From Juglans regia (taxonomy: Eukaryota > Streptophyta > Magnoliopsida > Fagales > Juglandaceae), in assembly GCF_001411555.2 (NCBI RefSeq), contig NC_049907.1, forward strand, positions 33,185,866 to 33,249,865: a DNA stretch of 64,000 bases, in the 5' to 3' direction. Within the stretch, counting starts at the first letter, position 1, and every line of letters begins with the position of its first letter. The position numbers and the translations under genes were made by a program. This document shows, one piece after another, positions 24,259 through 34,981 of this stretch. The notes under the pieces were generated by a model. It worked only from the letters and a program-made list of their open reading frames with translations, made no database searches and was not told the origin of the DNA.

Positions 24259-24783
24259 TAATGTTTTGAATACCGTTTTGATGATCGTTGCGATTAAGGC
24301 ACTATAATAAAATATTTCTATACCGGTACCGTTTTGAGATAGCCTATATATAATAAATTAATTATATATGTATAAATTATATTTCAAAATAAGATCAATG
24401 TAAATCTTAAAAAGTTAAAACACATATTTATAAAACTCATAATACTTCTAAGTTCTCAATCCAACTATTTAAAAAAATAATTACTCATCTTCATCACGAA
24501 AAGGGAAGTAGAGATTTGATTTTCAGTTCTCGAGAAAATGAGATTAAAAAGAGTTAAGAAAATAGTCTTCAGACGTGAGAATTTGAGTGAAAATTATGAA
24601 AAAATCAGAATTTTTACATTAATTACAAAAAAATAAAATAATTTTGGCCTCTACACCAAAAACTGGCCAGTATTGACCGAAACGCATTGGTACAGTCGGT
24701 ATTTTACCCGATACGAAACACATATATTTCTTGTATCCGGTACAATAAATACTGGCTAGTATGGTACGAAATTTAAAACATTG
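24259..24783. mobile_element. hAT-like MITE, about 525 bp
   Basis: The ends TAATGTTTTGAATACCG and CGAAATTTAAAACATTG are inverted copies. The interior carries ATACCGGTACCGTTTTG and inverse GTATCCGGTAC words around AT-rich filler. The flanks GTTTACAC (24251-24258) and GTTTATAC (24784-24791) form an 8-bp duplication with one transition, which fits the hAT superfamily. Confidence 0.6.
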
Positions 24784-24791
24784 GTTTATAC

Positions 24792-24879
24792 ACGTGTAGG
24801 GTTGATGTCCCTACAAATAATTGCCTAACAAAAAAATGGTAAAATTTTGAGAATGTTTAAATTCTTTTAGAAGAACTTT

Positions 24880-24918
<39 letters not shown>

Positions 24919-25680
24919 TTTATCGTGCTTTAAGAAACTAAATGGAGAATCTTGTTTAAAAGCTTTTTGAAGTATGACTATTGCATTGACCTCTTATAAT
25001 GGGTGATGAATCGGGAAGAGTAAGAAAAATAATTATTAAAGAAAAATAATTTAGCCATAAAAAAATTATATAAAAGTAAATTCGTAAACTACTGTTACTT
25101 GACGTTGTTAGGCCTTGCTTGAGGATGTTGGATGCTGTTTACGTGAATGAAATGAATGTAGATTGAAGTTTCAAGAAAAAAGATTAAGCTGGGAAAGAAT
25201 GGAAGAATTAATAGTCATGGGTCTGTTCGAGGCAACCCAACCTTCACAATTAGTCTAGAATATTCTTGGCTTTTTTATGTGCTCTACGTTTTTCCCTTCT
25301 TCCCTTCTTCCCTATATACCTTTGACAACTCTTACAAAACTGAAATGCATGAAAATGAAGTAGTAAAAATAATAGTGAATGACAGAGAACTAAAACAGGT
25401 GAGGGTCACAACCCTTAAACATTGCGTTTCAAGTAAGTGAAATGCAGTGTTGACATAAAATAAATCAGCAAGTGCAGGTTCTCGTATGCTGCGTTTTATT
25501 CTTGCATTACTCAAACGACGCCGTCCCACAATCTCTTCCAAACATACTTTAGTTTACTTCTTCGACTTCAAACAGAACACTTCAATTCAACTCACAGTTT
25601 GCCCCTTTTCTCATACGCAATCCTCCATTCTAGGGTTTCTGCACACCACCCCATCGTCGCTGTTGAGGACCCTAACATAC
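24792..25680. other. Non-coding spacer
   Basis: Contains a (TA)n microsatellite at 24883-24914. The mixed block 25490-25670 has no supported gene. Confidence 0.45.
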
Positions 25681-25800
25681 GTGATACGTTAGATTGTAAA
25701 ATTATTTTTATTATAAATTAGATCTAACAAATCGCATAAAATTATGTTAGTTTATAAATTTATTTTTGTATAATCTATTTGTGTAACAAGATATCATTAT
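25681..25800. mobile_element. Family D MITE copy
   Basis: TTAGATTGTAAAATTATTTT, then ATTAGATCTAACAAATCGCA, then GTTAGTTTATAAATTTATTT match the core of the copies near 7637, 21190 and 61593. The ends are decayed. Confidence 0.45.
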
Positions 25801-25892
25801 TAAAATAAAAAACATTAAACAAAACCGGTTGCTTCAAATGACTAGAACGAGAGAATGATTGCTCGGTTTCGTTATGCTTGGGACAACAATAG

Positions 25893-26664
25893 TGTGAAGG
25901 CTGAGAGAAGGGCCTAGGCTCGAAGAGATCAAGCCACGAAGGCCTCGGCCCCTTAGGCAAAAAGCCTACAGGCCATAAGCCCAGGCTAGGAAATCGCGTA
26001 CTGAGCCCACGACCATGTGCCCATCCAGAAATGTTTCAATACTGAGCTCGACCATGCCTGCACTCCGCCCTATGACTGTGATCCCCTCGAGGCTCGGTGA
26101 CCTATCGAGTCCTGTCATAAGATGCGTTGCAAACCATCATCGTTGGACGCAGGCAGCTGGGCGTGTCCGATCATGGGCATGCTAGGCTCGAGATACGTTA
26201 CATTCAATGTGTGTTAGGGAACCCAGAACGCAATGGCATGCTGCCAGAGGTACTAAAGGAAGGCTCGACCATGACCTGACACCCTGCCATGGCAGGATGG
26301 CTGACCCATCCACACCCTGACACGCCACGATCTCCCTAGGCAATTTGAGCCGCAGATTGACACACTGTCATGATAGGGGCGATAACAGGTCTAACTCAGG
26401 TACGATCTAACACACCACGATCTCCTTTGGCAATTGGGCCTAAACCAGGTATAAATAACAACCATCCTTCCACTGGAAGGCTCTATGAACCCTTTTACCA
26501 TTTTCTCTAGTTCTCTAAGCTTTTCCCAGCACACGATGATTCTTCATTGACTTTGGCAGCGGAGTGACCCCGAACGTCATCGGAGCCTCTTCTCCCTCTT
26601 AGTTGCTAGTGGTGTGAGTTTGGCTGTCGTGGCACTGCTTGGGTTGCAAAACACGACATCAACA
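25893..26664 (+). mobile_element. Probable solo LTR of a Ty3/gypsy element
   Basis: Sharp GC-rich block. It starts TGTGAAGGC and ends ACGACATCAACA. It has a TATA-like GTATAAATAA near 26446 and the block GACTTTGGCAGCGGAGTGAC, characteristic of plant Ty3/gypsy LTRs. The flanks AATAG (25888-25892) and AGTAG (26665-26669) match at 4 of 5 positions. No primer-binding site or coding region follows. The 15-mer AACCGGTTGCTTCAA occurs on both sides, at 25823 and 26709. Confidence 0.55.
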
Positions 26665-27439
26665 AGTAGCTTATGGGGTTTGGATTTTCAATTGCTTGGG
26701 ATGCCAGTAACCGGTTGCTTCAACCGGTGGCTTCGTCCGAGGTCTCTTGCCCGGAGGGGAGTGACTTGTGAGGGAGGGACGGAAGCGATATGGTGTCTTA
26801 TGTCGATTATTAATACAAATCACGAAATGAAACCACCTAGATTTCTTCTGGAAATGTCAATTGAAATGGCGAGTGTCGAAAATGGTGTGCCCCAGATGCT
26901 CAAAACCGGTTGATATGGTGGCTTGGTTCATCCATAGTTTGTCGTCGGAAATGGTGTGTGCCAGACATGGTGTGCCCCAAATGCTCAAAACCGGTTGATA
27001 TGGTGGCTTGGTTCGTCCATGGTTTGCCGTTGGAAATGAATAACATGATTTTCCCGGTCTGGTTTGTTTGCGTCTCTTTGCCTTTTTTTTAATAATGAGT
27101 TTTGCTACTCATTATCTCCAAATACTGCACACCACATTTAACTTAATTTAATTTTTTTTTGTTTTATTTTTCCTAAACTAATTAAGTTCTTCTACTAATC
27201 ATTTATATACCACATATTTAGTAAGAGTAAAAAAATAAAAAATCATGTGTGGTGTATAATGTAAGAATGATGAGTAGAATTTTTCTTTAATAATAGTCTT
27301 TACCTGTTATTAGTAGAGAGTTTCGTGTTTGATTTTATTTCAGTTTTTTTTTAATAATTAGTCACATGGCCGCCATAAGGCACGACCACGTCAAACGATA
27401 ACATGGAGTGGTAGAGTAGCATCAACTTGTGTTTTGTGT
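26665..27439. other. Non-coding, mixed composition
   Basis: Holds the tandem duplication at 26882-27036. The ORFs at 26614-26913 and 26910-27092 have no protein character and overlap the repeat. The remainder is AT-rich. Confidence 0.4.
26882..27036. repeat. Tandem duplication, 85-bp period
   Basis: ATGGTGTGCCCCAGATGCTC begins at 26882 and its near copy at 26967. Both continue through AAAACCGGTTGATATGGTGG and GGCTTGGTTC. A few substitutions separate the units. Confidence 0.8.
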
Positions 27440-27885
27440 TGAGAGCACTAGCATTAGCCTAGCCAAATGCTAGTGCCTAGCTAAATTTTGGTTAAGTAGT
27501 TCAAAAGTGGCCTGCATTGAAGTAATCAAATCTTCAAGAGATGGATTTAATTCATCCATTTTTTCAAATTTGGCCAGTAACTATTTATCTCTAAAACAAT
27601 ATTTTATTCTGAAAATATTCCTAATTGGCTACTATTAGATAATTAGGCTGAGGAAAAAATAGTTGGAAAAAATAATTTTAAGTAAAAATTAAATTATTAA
27701 TTAATATATGGAGTGTATTTGTAAAATAATAAAAATTATTATTAAAATATATAATATTATATTATTATTTTGATTTTTGGATGGATAATCCAATGTGGAT
27801 TAACCTCTCCAATAATTTTGGTTTTAGCCGAAACTCGAACTTTTGGTCAAATTTTGCCATTGCCAATACTTTGAGATTGGTGAAA
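27440..27885. mobile_element. Possible MITE
   Basis: The left end GAGCACTAGCATTAGCCTAG and the right-side CCATTGCCAATACTTTGAGA look like degenerate inverted ends around AT-rich filler. No target duplication seen. Confidence 0.3.
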
Positions 27886-28020
27886 ATTAGAGGTGGACAG
27901 CGGGCCCCTGCACCCCACTGCCCTGCCCCCATTCGCGTCGCCTCACTGTGCAAGACATTAGCGAGGGCAAGGGGCGGTATGGCCCAGCGAGGCCCTGCCC
28001 TGTTCCCCACCCTGCACACA
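27886..28020. mobile_element. GC-rich fragment of an AGGTGGACAGCGGG-type element
   Basis: A sharply GC-rich block (TTAGAGGTGGACAGCGGGCC, then CCCTGC words) in AT-rich surroundings. It resembles one end of the AGGGGTGGGCAGCGGGGC-type hAT MITEs. The other end was not found. Confidence 0.3.
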
Positions 28021-28924
28021 AATTTGTTTTATATAAATATATTAATATGTATTAAGTAGAATTTTTGCTTAATACTTTGCGTAAGTTATAGTGTAGAAAG
28101 GTGAATCTTTTACAGATTGGCTAGACAATACAAATCTCACATTTAAGTAATGTGAGACTCTTGTATTACACTACAACTTACATAAAATTTGGACTAACAA
28201 ATTTAAAAATTACATAATTTTTAAATTATAGTCATATTTACAAATTTAAATTTACAATTTGAATCTAAAAATGTGTTTTTAATCATTATTGGATTCAAAA
28301 ATAATTTTTAAGCCTAATGAACTGTAGTCTATTATTAAAGTGGCCCGGTGGGAGGGGGGACTTTTACCAATAAAAGTTAGTTTTGGAGCAATACATTTTT
28401 TTAAGATAGAAGAAAGTTTGGATAAAGATTAAAAAAGCTCTAGAAAACACTTTTACCAAACATGACCAAATGTTTGGAATTAGTAGTTTAATTATGAGAA
28501 AATGAAGATTTGGTGGAGATGATTGGTACATGTTTTAAATATATAAGATTGTACAAATACTTTGTAAAAGAATGAGTATCATTAGTAAAGAATAATTTTT
28601 TTTAACATTTTTTTAAAATGAGATCCTTTATTTATAAAAGGTTGCATGTGATTTGTCCATACGAGACTTATACAAATTATTTTTCTCGATAAAAAATCAA
28701 TCATTTATCGCTTCAATTTAAAAAATTGACTCATCACCTTTCTATTAAAAATATGAAAAATACACTTACACTTGAGTTAAATTCACCAAAACACAAAAAA
28801 AAAATAAAATAATAAATAATAATGTGGTTATCGCTTAAAAAAAAATCACTAACAGATAATTTTAAACTGTACATTTGAGAGAACAACATAGCATTTTTCT
28901 AAATAACTTATGAAATATTTAAAT
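28021..28924. other. AT-rich intergenic spacer
   Basis: Contains a family E-like repeat (about 28560-28700; AAATGAGATCCTTTATTTATAA, TTTGTCCATACGAGAC). No gene. Confidence 0.4.
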
Positions 28925-29095
28925 AAGAGTAATATTATATACAGTCGTGGAATGTATAAATATTATATAATTATTTTTAAAAAAATAAAGTTTATTATTA
29001 AAAAATTCATTTTTTTTATATAAATTTTATATTTAATTACTTTTTTAAAAATAATTACATAATATTCATATATAAATAACTATAAATATCACTGA
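28925..29095. mobile_element. MITE-like repeat, family C
   Basis: AATATTATATACAGTCGTGG at the left, and an inverse-like TAATTACATAATATTCATAT with AACTATAAATATCACT at the right. A second copy at 62507-62660 shares ATACAGTCGTGAAATG and ATTCACTTTTTTTCAAAG-type words. Confidence 0.45.
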
Positions 29096-29500
29096 ATAAT
29101 AGATAGATCAAAGCAACTTTTAACAGTCGGGTTTCGCAAGGAAGACAGAACCGTATATCTGGGCATGGCGGGTCCCCCTTCTCTTTCTACCTCCAGAGGT
29201 CGTTAGGGGCATTCCCGCAATTTCACCCACAAAACCCCGGGTATATGCATTCACAAACCAACACGGTGGTCATAAAGACCCTGAAACCCCAAACCCAAAA
29301 GCTCTGTAGACAGTTTCTGTTTCCTCGTTCCTTCCTCTGCACCTTTTACCCGCTTTCTTCCTTTTTCTTTTTCTAGGGTTTCATAGAAAGTTTTTTCACT
29401 GACTTTCAAAGTCCTCGATTCTCCTTGTAACACTACCGGATTCTCGCGTTTAATACCGCAGTTTTCTGCAGCTCTCTTGGATTCGATCCAACATCGAGAA
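29096..29500 (+). promoter_or_regulatory. Promoter and 5' leader of the Di19 gene
   Basis: The composition rises from AT-rich to mixed. A CTAGGGTTTC telo-box-like motif (near 29374) lies in pyrimidine-rich sequence just upstream of the ATG at 29501, as in many plant 5' leaders. No obvious TATA box. The transcript start was not determined. Confidence 0.4.
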
Positions 29501-32500
29501 ATGGACTCCGATTCGTTGCATACTCGTCTCTCCACTTCCTCGAAGCGCTATCAGTCTCGCTCGGGTTTGCCCCTCATTTCTGTTTGTTTACCGAGAAAGT
29601 GGAGGAAACTTTTTGGTTGAGTTTTAACTTTTTTTCCCTTTTGGGTTTGTGATGATGGTGCAGATCTGTTCTTTGGAGGAGGTCATGATGAAATTGACGT
29701 GGAAGAGGACTCGAGGGCCGAGTTTCTGTGCCCGTTTTGCGCTGAGGATTACGATGTCGTCGGGCTTTGTTGCCACATCGATGAGGAGCATCCTCGGGAA
29801 GCCAAGAATGGGGTACCCTTATATTATTATTATTTTGGTTATAATTCTCTAATAAAGGTTTACTTAAACGCACACGCGCACGCTCACACACATAGAGTCT
29901 ATAGACGATAAATGTGTAAAATTTACTTAATTAGTGAATAAATCTTGCAAATCTTAGTGAAGGGTGTGCGAAAACGTTCTTTTCAATTTGCTTGTAAAAT
30001 CGCTAAGTTCTGAGATATAGAATTAGTAGACAATGTACATTTGGGCCGCCTTTAATAAAGGTTTGCTTGCTTGTTGAATTTAACAATATGAAGTAAAAAA
30101 ATTAAATTTTCCTTCACTGACAATGTGGGTTTTGGTCCTGCACTAACGGGCAAGGGGTTTCGAGTATCCCTTTTTTTATTGAAATTTGTATTCGTAAATA
30201 GTATAAATGATGATTACCTTGACGATTTATTGCTTTTGGATGATTTACATGTCTGCTCATAATGCTATTGGCCATATTTCCAGGTATGTCCAATTTGTGC
30301 AAAGAGGGTGGGAATGGATATTGTTGGCCATGCTACGACTCAACATGGGAGTTTTCTAAAGATATCCTTTACAGCTAGTTGACCCTTGAAATGCTTTAAT
30401 TCTCGATTGCGTTTTTAAGTTTTGGTTCTGTTCTAGTACCTGTTCACCATGTTTTCAAGGTCTGGTTTCTTAATGTTTGATTTTTTTTTATAAGTTAAAC
30501 TTGATTAATGATCAAATAAGTTTTTGCCTGACTAGATAGAGCGTATACACGAAGAGCACCTACCAAGAAAATGAGAAGAGTAAACAAGTCCCGAAAACTA
30601 GAAATAGAAAAAAGAATCTGATTCCATCAACTTTTTTCTAACTGCTTGATTTTATGTCTCTTTAGTCTAAATGATGACTACCGAACAAGGAATCCAGTTT
30701 AGGTGACATAGTTAGATTCCTCGTTTCTCGTAAGATTATTTTGCCTTCATTGCTTGACCATAATTTTCTAAAGATGGGGGGAGATTAGTTTATAACTCAT
30801 TCAATGTGATGTCCCATATAATAAGGATAATGGTAGGTGGTGTATGAGATCCCACATTGTTTGGGAAGAAGAATTTCTTGCTCTTTATAAGGTTTCAATG
30901 GGGCTCCAATTGTAGTATTGACTAGTCCGGCTCTGTGGTTAGGGTTTTCATTGGGGCATTAGAAATGGTATCAGAGCCTATCTCAACCAGAAATGTGGAA
31001 CTTGAGCTGTGCCACCTACGACGGATTGGCCAGACGAGGATATCGGGAATTTAAGGATGATATATTTTGATACCCCGTATTATAGAGATAAGGGTAGGTG
31101 TATAGGATCCTGTATTGCTTGGGAAGGAGAAGTTTTTTTTTCTTTATAATGTTTCAATGGGGCTCCAATTGTATGATTGACTAGACTTTTTGGAGTATAT
31201 GCCATGTGGTTAGGGCTTTCCATTAGGGTGTTACATTCAACCTTTTCATCTTAACTTTCATTAGAACCTTGCTTTTAACTTTAAAACAGTATATCACTTT
31301 ATTGTCCATTCACCCAGCCATGGGACTCTAAGGGTCAGACATTTAACATCTCTTTGATTCCAGTGTTTCTAGAGTGGAACCAAAGATGAGTTGACTGATG
31401 GAACTTCTCTTTTTTTTTTTTTTAAAACAGTATATCACTTTATCGTCCATTCACCCAGCCGTGGGACTCTAAGGGTCAGACATTTAACATCTCTTTGATT
31501 CCAGTTTTTCCAGAGTGGAACCAAAGAAGAGTTGACTGATGGAACTTCTCTTTTTTTACCAATTTTATTCAATAATCTGTCCACATGATTGCTCACTGTT
31601 CACAAACCATCTTAAGCACCTTCTGTTTTTACAAACCATTTTCTTGTTCGAGTTCCCTATTTAAAGTAAAAACAGCAGTTTCTTTCGTGGATCATTGTTT
31701 CCATAGTTTTATTTAAGTGAATCTCTTCTGTTTAAGCTCTAGGACTTTTCTCTCATGTCTCTGATTGCTTTGCCAAACTTTTTAGTAACACAATGAAGAG
31801 TTCATGTGGTTCCTTAACTTCAGATCACGTGCAGCGCAAGAGGAGATTCAGAAAAGGTGGTTCTAATTCGACATTTTCACAATTGAGGAAAGAGTTAAGA
31901 GAAGGAAATTTACAAATCCCTTTTGGAGGAGGATCCTCTTGCATTGTTTCCTCAAATACAGAACCAGATCCTTTGTTGTTATCATTTATGTATAATGCGC
32001 GTGTAGTTGATGAACCTGTGGATGTTCAGTCTCGTTCTTTGGTGGAAACAAGCTCTGTACACAAAAGCTCAAAGGAGGATTTCTTGGAACGGTATGTATG
32101 TGCTTTGGTTTTTCATTAATTTTGTAATATTCTATTTAGTACATGTTTGGGATTGCGGTGGAAAATATAACTTATAGTTTTAGGACTTAAAGCTTATAAC
32201 TTAACTAATAAGTTCTACTATTAAAAAGTTATTTACTGTTTGGTAACAATATGTTTAAAGCACTTTCAATCATGTTACATTTATTTGGAAACAAATTAAA
32301 AAAGTGCTTTATGAGGTAGAAATGACGATTACTTGAATTTTTAAATATTATGATCACATCCTTGAAAGTTTGAAAGTTGTAATTATCTGAAAATTGTATA
32401 GGTATTTTCGTCCATTGATAGTCTTTAAAATTCAAATTATGTTCTACAATATTCGGAAAAACACTTTTGAGGAAAAACATCAAAATAATGATTTTCCTCA

Positions 32501-33395
32501 AACGTACTTTTTAGCTTATTTGAGATTAAAAGTGCTTTGATATGTAACACCTAAACAACCTAATTTTTCTATTAGAGAGCTTTTATACCTGTTTAAGTAC
32601 TTTTTAAAACTCTTACCGCAATCCCAAACAGGCAATCCCAAACAGGCCCTTAGTCTTTGAAAATAAATGAATGAGAAAACTCGGATAGATCAACAGCAAT
32701 ATAAACTATTGTCAGGAATGGCTTTGACTCTGGGCCAGATAGGCACTTGTAATTGTTTCAAGTTCTAGGGTTTATGAATATGTCCATTTAATTGTTTTAA
32801 ATAAGAATATTGAGTATTGAATGTTCTAGATTCGGTAGTTTAAGCTTGCCCTTCTCTATACATTTCGTGAAATTTATTAGTGATATTATATATGTAATCT
32901 GTTTGCTATTACTACTTGAGTGTATTACTTGAGACTTGGCAGTTTTCTTTGTTGATCAGTTCTGCACATTCTTTGTGAAGCATGCTTCTGTTGTCAGTCT
33001 TTAGTCAACTTTCCACCCTTTTGCAAGACCGACCAAGTGAATTAATGCAGGAATTTATTTTATCTTCACCACATGATCTAATAAATCTTTAGATTGAACT
33101 TCCATATATACATGGGCACACCTCCCCCCCATTGCTCCTTGTACGATGTGTTGGTACATGTCCGTGCTTATGACAGAGAGAGAGTTAGAGTGAGAGTGAG
33201 AGTGAGGTATTATGTATCAATATTTTACCGAGTAATGAATTCATCACATTCTTTCATTCAAATCTAACAGTAGTTTATTGTGACAGAACTTCACAACAGA
33301 CTATGTTGTCTGATGAGGACCAAGAGGAGAAGACTCGGAAATGTGAGTTTGTCCAAGGACTGTTGCTGTCCACCATTCTTGATGATAATATGTGA
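29501..33395 (+). CDS. Di19-family zinc-finger protein (dehydration-induced 19-like)
   Basis: Di19 proteins are plant nuclear zinc-finger regulators tied to drought, salt and light responses. Exons: 29501-29564, 29664-29812, 30284-30361, 31829-32091, 33287-33395; total 663 nt, giving 220 aa, close to the family's usual size. The start MDSDSLHTRL matches the conserved family start. Two atypical C2H2 fingers are visible: C44-x2-C47 with H59 and H64 (FLCPFCAEDYDVVGLCCHID), and C73-x2-C76 with H87 and H92 (VCPICAKRVGMDIVGH). A basic QRKRRFRK stretch (about 99-106) follows, then the Di19 C-terminal region with KELREGNLQ, SSCIVSSN and the ending FVQGLLLSTILDDNM. Introns 1, 2 and 4 are GT-AG; intron 3 is AT-AC (U12-type). 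Introns 3 and 4 carry transposons. The gene is intact by sequence. Confidence 0.93.
30805..31235 (+). mobile_element. TRIM (miniature LTR retrotransposon), TSD TTCAA
   Basis: Two LTRs (about 30805-30963 and 31076-31235, about 160 bp each, sharing TTTCAATGGGGCTCCAATTG) flank about 112 bp without coding sequence. A primer-binding site TGGTATCAGAGCC (30966-30978), complementary to initiator Met tRNA, follows the first LTR. The element starts TGTGATGTCC and ends GTGTTACA. Perfect TTCAA duplications lie at 30800-30804 and 31236-31240. The LTRs have clearly diverged (the second starts TTTGATACCCC), so it is old. Confidence 0.88.
30966..30978 (+). other. Primer-binding site of the TRIM
   Basis: TGGTATCAGAGCC is the canonical plant retroelement PBS for initiator methionine tRNA, placed 2 bases after the 5' LTR. 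Confidence 0.8.
31283..31558 (+). repeat. 141-bp tandem duplication inside intron 3
   Basis: AAAACAGTATATCACTTTAT begins at 31283 and again at 31424. Both units run through CACCCAGCC(A/G)TGGGACTC and GAGTTGACTGATGGAACTTC to a T tract. Only a handful of substitutions and T-run length differ. It lies between the TRIM and the U12 branch site. Confidence 0.9.
32145..32629. mobile_element. MITE with 15-bp perfect terminal inverted repeats, in Di19 intron 4
   Basis: GTTTGGGATTGCGGT (32145-32159) and ACCGCAATCCCAAAC (32615-32629) are exact inverse complements. The filler is AT-rich, with subterminal AAAGCACTTT and AAAGTGCTTT words. CAATCCCAAACAGG is repeated immediately after the right end (32633-32646). 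No transposase. Target duplication not resolved. Confidence 0.75.
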
Positions 33396-34264
33396 GTTAA
33401 GAACAGTATGCGCGGAAGACATGCCAAAGCTATATTAGGACTGGAAATAAAAAATTAAGATGGAAGAAGGTGATTCCATTATGTCACTTCTAGTGGTAGT
33501 GGTAGTGGTTATAGGTCGGGGGAAATGTCTTTTGTTGTAATTAGAATTATGTGTATAATGAAAAGATGGAAGAACTTGTTCCTGTCTTTGCCTCCTCCTT
33601 TATACACTTTTAATTAATCTAAGTTGTAAACTTGAAGGTGCATTATGGAATTTCAGAATTTTGGAAGTCCCTGTAAATTCAGGATAACATAATCAAAGGC
33701 AGCGATGGACCCGTTGACCAGAAAAAGGATATAAATCAATCCAAAGCTCAAAATATGGAACTTTAACTTTACCTTACCAAGGAGCTTGCATCTCATACTC
33801 ATTTGCCTAGATTTAGCACGGTGGCCCTTGCATTAAAAAAAAAAAGACAGTGAATAGTGGTAAGGACCGGCATCGAGGAAACATTTCTGGATCTTAGGTA
33901 TTTGTAATTTCAGTACAAGTGTAATCTAATCATTTTGAAAAAAAGTGATTAAATATTTTTCTACATAAAAAAAAAGCTTAATAATAAATTCTACTCTTTT
34001 ACATACTTTACCATCTGTTCCCTCTGGGAAGATACTCCAGAGACAAGAGATGCTATATACGGATACGTTGATTTTGAGAGTTCCAACCTTACTTTTCCTG
34101 CTCTCTTTTCTGTCCATGTACGATTCCATCCATTCGTTTCTTTCAGAAAAATAAAAACAACCTTGTTTCTAGTTTTAAAAACAATGTCAAACAAGTGAGG
34201 GAATTAGCCCTATTTTGGGATTTTTTTTGAATTTATGTTACCACATTCGAACATAAACATAACA
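33396..34264 (+). other. Di19 3' UTR and spacer
   Basis: The 3' UTR probably reaches about 33570-33660 (an AATGAAA-type signal near 33557 is a candidate). The rest is a spacer without a recognised gene. Confidence 0.4.
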
Positions 34265-34329
34265 CATATTGTTAGGGACCACCGTCTTGTCCCTAACCCT
34301 AAGGTCCACGAGCTTGTCTTGCTGAAGAT

Positions 34330-34981
34330 TAGGTGTGTAAACCGGTCGGTCCGGTCCGATGATGGACCGAATAATTATCGGTTCGGTCCGGTCGATCCAT
34401 TCGGTCCGGCATATTTTTTTTAAATTAATTAATAAAAAAAATTTATTTAAAATACTAAATTAAATTAAGTGACTTATTAATGTGGATTATGTAACAAACT
34501 CAATAAAAAAATATTTTATATGGTCAATGATAATAAAGTAAATGAAAATTAAATTATTAATTTATATAATTACTATATAATTAAGTAATTGATATTATAT
34601 ATTAGTTAATTCATAGAATATTAACAAGTGTTAATAACATATTTAAAATTTTATATTGTTAATAGTGATAGGTTAGATGAAGATATATATAAAATATTGT
34701 TAATTTTTAGAATATTAACAAGTATTAATAACATATTTAAAATTTTATATTGTTAATTGTATAATTATTATATAAATAATATATATAATATTTTATTTAT
34801 TTTTATTTTTTATTCGCTCGGTCCGGTCCGGTCTGAGAAATCTCCACCCCGGGACCAGACCGAAATTTCCTTATTTACTGGACCGAAACCGACCATGCAT
34901 TTGGTCGGTCCGGTCCGGTCCGAACCGAATCGGTCGGTTCGATCGGTTTCTCCGGTTTGGACCGACCGGTTTACACCTCTA
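34330..34981. mobile_element. hAT MITE, 652 bp, TSD CTGAAGAT
   Basis: Perfect 8-bp duplications CTGAAGAT at 34322-34329 and 34982-34989. Terminal inverted repeats TAGGTGTGTAAACCGGTCGG and CCGACCGGTTTACACCTCTA. CGGTCCGGTCCG arrays lie at both ends. Inside are two imperfect direct copies of a unit containing AATATTAACAAGT and AACATATTTAAAATTTTATA (about 34615-34667 and 34711-34758). No transposase; the 8-bp duplication assigns it to hAT. Confidence 0.85.

Larger units (their letters stand above)
30362..31828 (+). other. U12-type AT-AC intron 3 of the Di19 gene
   Basis: The 5' end ATATCCTTT matches the U12 AT-type donor consensus (ATATCCTT). TTCCTTAAC at 31810-31818 matches the U12 branch site, about a dozen bases before the 3' end. 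The intron ends CAC (AC at 31827-31828). This is the only join that links ..HGSFLK to VQRKRR in frame. Splicing to the nearby TTCAG at 31819-31823 would add 5 nt and shift the frame, and no GT donor exists near 30361. The 1467-bp intron hosts a TRIM and a tandem duplication. Confidence 0.85.

Noticed and set aside
26614..27092. Two consecutive plus-strand ORFs as a possible gene
   Set aside because: They cover an LTR end and an 85-bp tandem duplication, and neither shows a protein family or splice structure.
31793..32119. Free-standing 108-aa protein starting at 31793
   Set aside because: Its first codons are intron sequence. From VQRKRR on it is exon 4 of the Di19 gene, and the end runs into intron 4.
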